Shown piece by piece: positions 15,403-20,947 of a stretch of DNA of 20,947 nt; the first letter of the stretch is position 1; every line of letters starts with the position of its first letter. Both the position numbers and the translations under genes were made by a program. The notes under the pieces are model-generated. The model saw only the letters and a list, made by a program, of their open reading frames with translations, did not search any database and was not told the origin of the DNA. This stretch comes from a virus, in the IMG/VR virus record IMGVR_UViG_3300042310_000810, positions 1 to 20,947 of that record. One strand, written 5' to 3'.

Positions 15403-15926
15403 GGTTTACCTTCAATAAAGGAATTTACGTGTTTAGTCACAAACGTGTCAATCTCAGGTAACAGCTCTTTCTGAAAGTCTTCATAGTACTGCTGCTTAAT
15501 CTGAGTAACTAGCGCGTTCATAGACTCGGCGGTAGCCTTTTCTCGATGGAGCAGTCGAGCGGTTACATGAGACACAAACTGAGTAATATCTACGGCATCC
15601 ATGTGTCCCTGCGTAGCACTGTGTGCAAGCGAGTCGGCGACTTTGAAAACCTCCATAATAGAAAATTCGAAAGCTTTTCTCTTCAGTTTCGGCATGCGAT
15701 CAAAATCGAGTTCATGCGACTGTGGGTTGTATTTAGCCAAAGCTCTTGTAAAGTACTTCATGGATCTTTCCAAACTTCGTAACGACGTGCGTTTACGCTT
15801 GCGTCTACGCTTTAGATAACTGCGTAAACTAGCCGCAGTGATATGCTGCACAATGAGGTTAACGTCGTGCTCTACGCTAGCGTACTGATCTTGAAAATCT
15901 TTTATCATTTTAATTGGATCAGACAC
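15399..15926 (-). CDS. Tail or head-tail completion protein of unknown family
   Basis: A 175-residue, largely helical protein has a very basic cluster (SYLKRRRKRKRTSLRSLERS, about residues 36-55). It sits between the putative head-tail stopper and the tail terminator, where HK97 gp10-like completion proteins are found, but I see no diagnostic motif for that family. The start chosen is GTG at 15924-15926, overlapping the preceding gene's stop by 8 bases with no Shine-Dalgarno; an in-frame ATG six codons on is an alternative. The overlap suggests coupled translation. The basic patch might touch DNA at the neck. Confidence 0.6.
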   Translation of the reverse strand: MSDPIKMIKDFQDQYASVEHDVNLIVQHITAASLRSYLKRRRKRKRTSLRSLERSMKYFTRALAKYNPQSHELDFDRMPKLKRKAFEFSIMEVFKVADSLAHSATQGHMDAVDITQFVSHVTARLLHREKATAESMNALVTQIKQQYYEDFQKELLPEIDTFVTKHVNSFIEGKP

Positions 15927-16293
15927 GCGCTTGTAACGTTACAACAAACGCCCCCATCATTGAGTGTTTCACGGGGACGTCAACAATGCTAAACTCCGCA
16001 CCGCTAAAAACAATTACGTCTTTTACGGTAACATCAAGTGTATACGGTAATTGAATTCTTGTTGATTGCGTTGACAGGGTAAGCTGAACTTCATCTTTTT
16101 GCTCGCTTGTGTTGACTACCGTAGTACCAATTTTGTTGATGAGGCGGCAGGGTATTCCCGAGGTGACGGTAAACTGATCTTCATAAGCACCGTCAACATT
16201 GGTAATCCCTGCAAATCGCCTCAACGAACACTGATCAATCATAAACAATTCTGACTGTGCGCGTACGTACGCTACTTGGCTAGAAAGCGACAT
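15919..16293 (-). CDS. Head-tail joining (stopper-like) protein
   Basis: This 124-residue beta-rich protein has the general pattern of head closure/stopper proteins (SPP1 gp16-type): an N-terminal helix, a SGIPCRLINK strand with the Cys-Arg-Leu commonly seen in that family, a polar middle, a TRIQLPYTLDV strand, a VKDVIVF turn giving the 'gd.v...g..y.v' element, and a final strand. Such proteins form a ring under the portal and adaptor that closes the head and receives the tail. It overlaps the upstream gene by 14 bases, with GGAGGTGG-like purines 11-13 bases and AGGA 3 bases before the ATG. Assignment is by position plus pattern. Confidence 0.58.
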   Translation of the reverse strand: MSLSSQVAYVRAQSELFMIDQCSLRRFAGITNVDGAYEDQFTVTSGIPCRLINKIGTTVVNTSEQKDEVQLTLSTQSTRIQLPYTLDVTVKDVIVFSGAEFSIVDVPVKHSMMGAFVVTLQARV

Positions 16294-16795
16294 TGTCCTG
16301 CACCACCTCGATGCGCGTGTCGATTAGCTGTACTTTTTTAATTGATTTATTTGCAGCAACAGCGGCATCTTTGATTCGACTAAGCGTGCTTATAGAATTG
16401 TAGGTATCAAGCTTGTTTTTAAATTCGTCCATTGTACGAATATTAATAATTTCACCGACTTCTTCATCAGTAATAAAGTTGGCAAAGTCATACTCAGGCG
16501 TTAAGCCCGCGTGTACTTTTAATAAACCCTTGTCGAACAGATTCTTATTCAAACGCCGGAAGATTTTGTCCTCAAGCTCTGAGTAGATTTCAATTACTTC
16601 AGTCTCGTACACAAACGCAGTACGGCGATTCTCCTTAAAAGAGAAGTCGTCTTCGCTTGTGGTCAGAGACCACCCTACTTGCAGTTTAGTGTCCAACGGA
16701 TTTGCGCGAAGACCCGAAACGATGTTGACGGGAACTTTTTCGTAACGCTTGTACACGTTGCCTTCTAATTCTAAGTAAATGTTATTGTTTGCCAT
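16280..16795 (-). CDS. Putative head-tail adaptor, family not recognised
   Basis: A 171-residue acidic protein is encoded directly after the major capsid gene and before the stopper-like gene. This is the usual slot for the adaptor (SPP1 gp15/HK97 gp6 type). It has an N-terminal beta stretch (NIYLELEGNVYKRY), a central helical region (VIEIYSELEDKIFRRLNKNL) and a C-terminal beta strand (KKVQLIDTRIEVVQ). Known adaptors are mostly helical, so the fit is imperfect and the role is an inference from position. AAAGGA lies 6 bases before the ATG, a good ribosome binding site. Confidence 0.5.
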   Translation of the reverse strand: MANNNIYLELEGNVYKRYEKVPVNIVSGLRANPLDTKLQVGWSLTTSEDDFSFKENRRTAFVYETEVIEIYSELEDKIFRRLNKNLFDKGLLKVHAGLTPEYDFANFITDEEVGEIINIRTMDEFKNKLDTYNSISTLSRIKDAAVAANKSIKKVQLIDTRIEVVQDNVAF

Positions 16796-16808
16796 ACATT
16801 ATCCTTTG

Positions 16809-17762
16809 TTATACAATTTTGATTACGCCGATGTTCTGCGGCATATCTACAACCATACCGTATGATTGATAAGCATGCAACACATAGTCAGCGGGTTGGA
16901 TCGTGTTGTCCGTGTAGTCTTGGTAGGTGACACCACCGTACAGCAAGATTTCACCGGCATTCTCCCCGATCATGATCAACTTGTCCTCAGGGAACAATGC
17001 TTCACGTGGGTTGGGCAACATGCCTTTGAAAGTTTGCGGAAGCTCGATCAAGGTAATACCCTTGTACGAGGTGACTCGGTTAGTGTTGAGATATTCCATC
17101 AACTTGTCCGTTGGGTAGGCCAAGCTCGGGTTAGTCGCACGCAGATCGCTATAGACATACTCGCGGAATCCGACAAGTTCGTAGATAGGGCGCATTGCGC
17201 GGCGCGTTCCCATGATTGCTTTAACGTTACCGGCCGTGTACATCACGTTCTCGATAAGCGTATCAAGCGCATTGGCGGTGATAGCGGAGGTTTGCAAGTA
17301 GTGTGAGGGAGTGTTTGCAGAAGTCCACACACTTGAAAGAAGGCCGAATACACGTGCTACCATGTTGTCCATGATATCCCATTGCAAACGGGAGCGCATC
17401 ATGTCAATAGTAATGTGCTTGCCTTCCTGAACATTCCACAATGACTCACGTACACCACCAATCAAGCGGTCAAATACGTATTGATGGAAGTCTTGGGTAT
17501 CCATCGGTTGACTAACCAAGTGGCTAGTACCGGGAACCATGGTTTGTACTGAGTACTTACCACGTCGCAAACGCTTAATGGTTTGCTCGCCAATGTCCGC
17601 CGTGCGGGTAGGCATAAACGTGTTGAAAATATCCAGCGTTAAGTGCTGTGGTTCAGTAATCTCGATGATCAATTCAGCAAAGGCTGAACGGCCCCCGGGA
17701 GTAGAACCTGCGGTCTTGGCCACTTCGGCAATAGCCTTAAAAAGTTTATCTTTGTCGTTCAT
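16809..17762 (-). CDS. Major capsid protein (HK97 fold)
   Basis: A 317-residue protein follows the protease/scaffold and a small capsid-associated gene. The size is right for an HK97-fold shell protein without a large delta domain, which here seems to be provided by the separate scaffold. Visible features are an N-terminal extended arm, FNTFMPTRTADIG, a helical spine (HQYVFDRLIGGVRESLWNV), an A-domain-like stretch with AIMGTRRAMRPIYE and a small P-loop-like turn, and a C-terminal GEILLYGGVTYQDYTD strand. A strong AGGAG is 6 bases before the ATG, as expected for the most abundant virion protein. Only ten bases separate it from the preceding stop. Confidence 0.78.
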   Translation of the reverse strand: MNDKDKLFKAIAEVAKTAGSTPGGRSAFAELIIEITEPQHLTLDIFNTFMPTRTADIGEQTIKRLRRGKYSVQTMVPGTSHLVSQPMDTQDFHQYVFDRLIGGVRESLWNVQEGKHITIDMMRSRLQWDIMDNMVARVFGLLSSVWTSANTPSHYLQTSAITANALDTLIENVMYTAGNVKAIMGTRRAMRPIYELVGFREYVYSDLRATNPSLAYPTDKLMEYLNTNRVTSYKGITLIELPQTFKGMLPNPREALFPEDKLIMIGENAGEILLYGGVTYQDYTDNTIQPADYVLHAYQSYGMVVDMPQNIGVIKIV

Positions 17763-17771
17763 TATCTACTC

Positions 17772-18302
17772 CTAGTGCATTATGATGTACAGCATGTTAG
17801 TATCCGGTTGGTACCGTTCTACTGTAGCAATCGCGTAACTATCGTTGGTGGTGTACGTGATCAAGCCAGACGCACCGACGGCAACGCGAGCGCCGGGGAT
17901 ACGAATCTCAGCCGAGTTTACAAAACAACCGTCGGTAATACCAATTTTACCTTGGTGCAAAGCAACAAGCTCGCCGCTATAAGCGGAGGGTTCACGCCAC
18001 ATCGAACGAGGCACTAAGTATTGGAGATAATTCCAAATAGGTGCACCGTAGATCGTGCCATCGTTCAAATTATAATTAGTTTGAGCGGGCAACGTATACA
18101 TGTAGTCGGGGGTAGGGCGGGGGAAGTTGTCGGGCGGGAAGAATGCGATGAATACCCCGTATCGAGTGTTAGCCGGAGCATAACTCACATTGGGCAAATC
18201 TTCGCGAACCCCGGAGGCGCCGACAACGACGGCGCGACCTTCAACGATAGTCGTTGAGGCCACACCTTGACGGCTAAACGTCGTAGTTACAATAACGGCC
18301 AT
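17772..18302 (-). CDS. Putative capsid decoration/stabilising protein
   Basis: A 176-residue protein rich in Val, Gly, Thr and aromatic residues is encoded between the protease/scaffold and the major capsid gene, where lambda gpD-like decoration proteins are commonly found. It has beta-strand-like segments (IVTTTFSRQGVASTT, AVVVGASG, GASGLITYTT) and a Pro-rich loop (FFPPDNFPRPTPDY). I see no signature of a named family; a decoration role is inferred from place and size. The ATG directly follows the upstream stop (TAAATG) with GAGGA 7 bases before it, so it is coupled to the upstream gene. Confidence 0.52.
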   Translation of the reverse strand: MAVIVTTTFSRQGVASTTIVEGRAVVVGASGVREDLPNVSYAPANTRYGVFIAFFPPDNFPRPTPDYMYTLPAQTNYNLNDGTIYGAPIWNYLQYLVPRSMWREPSAYSGELVALHQGKIGITDGCFVNSAEIRIPGARVAVGASGLITYTTNDSYAIATVERYQPDTNMLYIIMH

Positions 18303-18701
18303 TTATTTGTCCTCTTTCAGTAAATTTTTAAACTGCTCGGCTAATTGCTTAGGGCTGTAATCAGTGGCAACTTTTCCGGGAAGTTCGGGAATCGGATCCG
18401 CTTTTGCCGGTTGCTGCTTCTCTGACTGAGCTTTTGGGGTTGCGTACTTTTGCAAGTCTGCGATAATTTTTTCCAAAACGGTGTCCTCTAAAGTGACATA
18501 AAAATTAAGTTTTTCTTTAATTTCACTTTCAGAGAAAATGCCGGACAAGCGACTTGCTATGTTGGCAGCTCGGGCTTCGGCTTTGGCCTGCAGTTCTGCC
18601 TCCTCGAAAAGTTTTACCTTTTCGTGAAGATCGATGAGTGTCTTTTCTTTGTCCGCTAGAGTAGCGGTTAACTCAAGAATTTGTTTTTCCAGTTCGTTCA
18701 T
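18303..18701 (-). CDS. Possible internal in-frame scaffold start within the protease gene (residues 390-521)
   Basis: An ATG at 18699-18701, in frame with the protease, is preceded by AAGAAGGA with 4-5 bases spacing. Translation from it would give a 132-residue coiled-coil protein equal to the scaffold part alone, like lambda Nu3 inside the C gene. The ATG falls exactly at the protease/coiled-coil boundary. The spacing is slightly short and Met390 could be just an internal residue. Confidence 0.45.
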   Translation of the reverse strand: MNELEKQILELTATLADKEKTLIDLHEKVKLFEEAELQAKAEARAANIASRLSGIFSESEIKEKLNFYVTLEDTVLEKIIADLQKYATPKAQSEKQQPAKADPIPELPGKVATDYSPKQLAEQFKNLLKEDK

Positions 18702-19868
18702 TTTTTCCTTCTTTTCTGCCAATGATAGCAGCGGAGTTCTGTCTCCGTATGCAGGTGCATCGACAATGCAAGTACCTGCAAACGTGATGTTTTTTAACCA
18801 TTTGACGCCATTAACGGTATCTTCCGCACCGTAGTAAACTTCCCAAGAAGTACCAATAAATTGGTTTGCATCTGCTTGAGATTTTAGCATTTCGTATACT
18901 TCCGGATACTCGTCCTTCCAGATAAAAGCTTTACCCATGATTACGTCTCTACCATTGTGCTGGCCTAGATAGGCTTCGGTTATTGCTCCGATAGGGTTGG
19001 CCTTTGTGTGACCACCATAGCCTGCACCAGAGGCTGCTATTTTTATTGGCGTGTACATGGCAGTACGCATAATGTTCTCTGCTTCTGACCGATAGATGCC
19101 CTCGTTGTTGGCGTTTGGTTCAAAGTCGGTGAGTACTACCTCAATCTCTTTGATAAACGGGTGATCGAAGCTTGCCGCTAAGGATAAACGGAAACCACCT
19201 TTCATAGATGACGAACTTTTTTTGTCAGCTGCGTCCATCTGAGAAACTAAGCTAGAGAACCACGCTTTACCTGCACTACCACCCCAAAGTAACCAAGAAA
19301 CCCACGCAGGTGAGTCCTTAGGAGCGTTTGCAAATCGAGCGTTACGGCCGCAGAATCGATTGCCCATACGAGCACGTTCAGGACTGACTGCTCCGCCCGC
19401 TACGTACTTTCGGGCCCAGCCTACAGTAGCCGGTTCTAATCCTGAACCACTAAGGCCTTTTTCGTGAAGTGCTAATCCGCGTTTTGCGGCGGATCGCACT
19501 CCGCGTGGTGGACTGAAATTGATTCCTGAATACTTTGCAGCGGCCTCAGACTCCTCAGGCTCTGACTCTGGTTTTTCGTCCAGATCATATTCTTCAATCA
19601 CCCAAAATTTACAGATAGCCTCAGGCTCAATCGTACCGTTAACAATCGCACACGAACGACTGTCCGCAGCATAAAAAACACAATTCTCGCAAACTAATCC
19701 TTGTTCTTTAAAAGGGTTACTTTCGGGCGGAGTATAGTGCGAACCTTCGCTGTCTGTACCCCAGCTAAACTTGCCATGTTGATTTACTAACTCGAGCAGA
19801 TCGCTCACAAGATCTTCTTGCCTTGGCGATAATTCTTCCGTATCTTCTACGGGCGGTGGCATTGTCAT
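18303..19868 (-). CDS. Prohead maturation protease fused to scaffold (XkdF-like)
   Basis: A 521-residue protein has four parts. Residues 60-86 hold C60-x2-C63-x9-C73-x12-C86 with a following Trp, resembling the Cys layout of high-potential iron-sulfur proteins. Residues about 150-203 end in SWLLWGGSAGKAW, a motif I associate with phage head proteases. Residues about 225-385 look like an assemblin-type serine protease: H287 in YGGHTKANP, S341 in IGTSWEV, and the closing strand GTCIVDAPAYGDR. Residues 386-521 are a charged coiled coil, a scaffold-like tail. Such enzymes cleave scaffold and capsid arms in the immature head. GAGGA precedes the ATG by 8 bases. Its place before the capsid gene agrees. 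Confidence 0.78.
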   Translation of the reverse strand: MTMPPPVEDTEELSPRQEDLVSDLLELVNQHGKFSWGTDSEGSHYTPPESNPFKEQGLVCENCVFYAADSRSCAIVNGTIEPEAICKFWVIEEYDLDEKPESEPEESEAAAKYSGINFSPPRGVRSAAKRGLALHEKGLSGSGLEPATVGWARKYVAGGAVSPERARMGNRFCGRNARFANAPKDSPAWVSWLLWGGSAGKAWFSSLVSQMDAADKKSSSSMKGGFRLSLAASFDHPFIKEIEVVLTDFEPNANNEGIYRSEAENIMRTAMYTPIKIAASGAGYGGHTKANPIGAITEAYLGQHNGRDVIMGKAFIWKDEYPEVYEMLKSQADANQFIGTSWEVYYGAEDTVNGVKWLKNITFAGTCIVDAPAYGDRTPLLSLAEKKEKMNELEKQILELTATLADKEKTLIDLHEKVKLFEEAELQAKAEARAANIASRLSGIFSESEIKEKLNFYVTLEDTVLEKIIADLQKYATPKAQSEKQQPAKADPIPELPGKVATDYSPKQLAEQFKNLLKEDK

Positions 19869-19869
19869 A

Positions 19870-20613
19870 TTATGATCCTCTTACTAAGTGGATTTCAAAA
19901 AATCCTGCAACCGCGCTATCTGGAGTAAATCCGATGATAAAGCCGTTTACAGGAGATGCAAGCATTGGTACGCTTGTTACTGACCCCGATACGGGTATAG
20001 AGTCGGCAACAAACCCGTGACGTATGTTTGCAGTAACTGCGTCGGTATACATTAGCAAGTCATTAGTCAGAAAACCGAGATCGGCGTAAAGGTACAGAGT
20101 TCCTGCAGCGGGGGTCTTTAAAGAAAAAGACAGTTTTCTCCAACCTGATCTGATCATTGGAACATACACAAAACGCGCGTTAGTGCGCGATGTGTCGAAG
20201 AACGACCCGCTCACCGTAATTGGAGTCAAGTTGTTGCTATTGAAGGTATCCTCAACGACGTAGATGTCATCGTAACCCGTACCAATACTCGACACCAGTT
20301 CGTTAACGCGGCCGTCACCGGCCGTTTTGAGTGAACCGCGTACAGTAGATCTAAGCACTGTTGAGTCACCGTCGGTTAGCTCAAGGCCGTTGTTAAGGAA
20401 TAGTTCTTCATTATAAACTGCACCAGCAGGAAAACTTGTAGTAGCCGCACCTGCTATAATTACAGACACTGGTATAGGATCAGTGAATGATCCTAGTGCG
20501 GTACCAGAAGGCGTAGTCAACACAAACTGTTGGTAATGAGTAAGTACGTCATTTTCCGTTATTTCAACGGTACCGAGTCGTGTAGCTGCCGTAGTTGGAA
20601 CACTTAAAGGCAT
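19870..20613 (-). CDS. Virion structural protein of unknown family, beta-rich
   Basis: A 247-residue protein opens the head gene cluster, just upstream of the protease. It has many beta-type segments rich in Thr, Ser, Val and Gly (for example PVSVIIAGAATTSF, ITVSGSFFDTSR, GTLYLYADLGFL) and few charges, as in phage surface, spike or fibre proteins. No signal peptide or membrane span is visible. I do not recognise the family; a head fibre or a decoration protein are possibilities. AAGGAG at 20624-20629 lies 10 bases before the ATG. Its end is separated from the protease ATG by one base. Confidence 0.6.
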   Translation of the reverse strand: MPLSVPTTAATRLGTVEITENDVLTHYQQFVLTTPSGTALGSFTDPIPVSVIIAGAATTSFPAGAVYNEELFLNNGLELTDGDSTVLRSTVRGSLKTAGDGRVNELVSSIGTGYDDIYVVEDTFNSNNLTPITVSGSFFDTSRTNARFVYVPMIRSGWRKLSFSLKTPAAGTLYLYADLGFLTNDLLMYTDAVTANIRHGFVADSIPVSGSVTSVPMLASPVNGFIIGFTPDSAVAGFFEIHLVRGS

Positions 20614-20633
20614 AGGTAAAAATCTCCTTATTC

Positions 20634-20661
20634 TCTATAAAATACCTTATTTTTTTGTCAA
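20634..20661 (-). promoter_or_regulatory. Candidate sigma70-type promoter before the head operon
   Basis: A perfect TTGACA (20656-20661) is followed after 16 bases by TATAGA (20634-20639) on the minus strand. Transcription would begin near 20627, inside the AAGGAG ribosome binding site of the next gene, which is hard to reconcile with translation of that gene. The TTGACA also encodes the end of the HTH protein. Hence only a weak call. Confidence 0.3.
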
Positions 20662-20940
20662 CTTGATTTTGTTAACAATTGTACGCACGCTTTCTCTTGA
20701 TACGGTTAATCCGGCGGAAACACACATGCGAGTAACGACACGAATAGACATTGATTCTTGATAAATAGATCGGATGTACGATTCTATTAGACTAGTGGTT
20801 TTAGGTCTTCCTCGAGGTTTAGATGAACCAAAAAAAGAGGGTTTCTGTAATGTTAAGTGATCTACCTCAAAGTTAGTAGATTCGGTTCTATTGATTCGTC
20901 TCTGTCGTTGTTCTAGTATAATAAACTCGGTAAACCAAAC
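20647..20940 (-). pseudogene. Helix-turn-helix coding stretch without a normal start (possibly frameshifted)
   Basis: This stop-free minus-strand frame ends at TAA 20647-20649 and is bounded upstream by TAA 20941-20943. It reads like real protein: a basic GSSKPRGRPKTTSL linker, reminiscent of an AT-hook (PRGRPK), then ESYIRSIYQESMSIRVVTRM and SAGLTVSRESVRTIVNKIKL, which together look like a small HTH. No ATG, GTG or TTG occurs before the internal ATG at about residue 65 of the frame. It may be the 3' part of an upstream gene reached by a +1 shift, a start by a rare codon, or a decayed gene. The likely role is DNA binding, perhaps regulation of the adjacent operon. Its last codons overlap the candidate promoter. 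Confidence 0.42.
20669..20678. promoter_or_regulatory. Ten-base palindrome TTGTTAACAA, possible operator
   Basis: A perfect 10-base palindrome lies 7 bases upstream of the TTGACA box, within the last codons of the HTH frame. Its place suits a regulator site, perhaps for the HTH protein itself, but short palindromes also occur by chance. Confidence 0.25.
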
Positions 20941-20947
20941 TTAAGCT
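20888..20947 (-). CDS. C-terminal end of an upstream gene (partial)
   Basis: The frame entering from the right edge reads SLSLVYRVYYTRTTTETNQ and stops with TAG at 20888-20890. Nineteen residues are too few to identify it. Its frame is one base off the HTH frame that overlaps it, so it could instead be the first part of a frameshifted HTH protein. Confidence 0.3.
   Translation of the reverse strand, partial: SLSLVYRVYYTRTTTETNQ

Noticed and set aside
16460-16510. TPEY in the adaptor-like protein as another copy of the tape measure repeat
   Set aside because: Only the four residues match; flanking sequence has no likeness to the repeat units.
1-20947. tRNA genes, insertion sequences or CRISPR arrays
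   Set aside because: No cloverleaf-like gene, transposase, terminal inverted repeats or regularly spaced repeats were seen; coding density leaves almost no room.

Overview
The window looks like part of the virion module of a large tailed phage or prophage, probably a siphovirus. Every supportable gene lies on the minus strand and is packed end to end, so genes are read from the right edge to the left. The order is the canonical head-to-tail order: a structural protein, a fused prohead protease/scaffold, a small capsid-associated protein, a major capsid protein, three or four head-tail connector and completion proteins, a tail terminator, a tail tube protein, a tail assembly chaperone pair and a tape measure protein. 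No sheath gene sits between the tail terminator and the tube gene, which argues for a non-contractile tail. Nothing in the sequence identifies the host; the strong AGGAG-type ribosome binding sites show only that it is a bacterium.

Right edge (20614-20947): the tail of an upstream reading frame, then a short helix-turn-helix coding stretch with no ordinary start codon, a TTGACA box and a palindrome. 14515-20613: head, connector and tube genes, many overlapping by a few bases or with strong Shine-Dalgarno sequences. 14461-14503: a strong intrinsic terminator directly after the tube gene, which should lower expression of what follows. 13774-14440: the tail chaperone pair, overlapping by 134 bases in frames that need a +1 (or -2) ribosomal shift to fuse.

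1-13770: a single minus-strand reading frame of exactly 4590 codons, with no stop, running off the left edge. From its place after tube and chaperones it is the tape measure protein, and it is gigantic. At about 1.5 angstrom per helical residue, the part seen here would correspond to a tail of up to about 0.7 micrometre, less whatever is folded into globular domains. It carries enzyme-like modules: an HExxH metallopeptidase-like domain near the N-terminus (residues about 183-400), a helix-turn-helix-like segment (about 488-515), a DnaQ-type DEDDh 3'-5' exonuclease with all five catalytic residues (about 2340-2570), and a staphylococcal-nuclease (SNase/TNase) domain with all key active-site residues (about 3870-4025). 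A long hydrophobic Gly/Ala segment follows (about 4083-4150). A family of degenerate repeats beginning with a [ST]-P-E-aromatic motif and, in some copies, ending in a basic RKMSxKKR block lies on both sides of the exonuclease, and a glycine-rich hinge separates the N- and C-terminal halves.

The most interesting idea is that this tape measure is also a delivery vehicle. Tape measure proteins sit inside the tail tube and leave ahead of the DNA at infection, so this one could carry two nucleases and a peptidase into the cell. The architecture recalls 'polyvalent' phage proteins, which chain peptidases, nucleases and DNA-binding modules, but here it is merged with a tail ruler. Catalytic residues are read directly from the sequence; delivery and function are inference.
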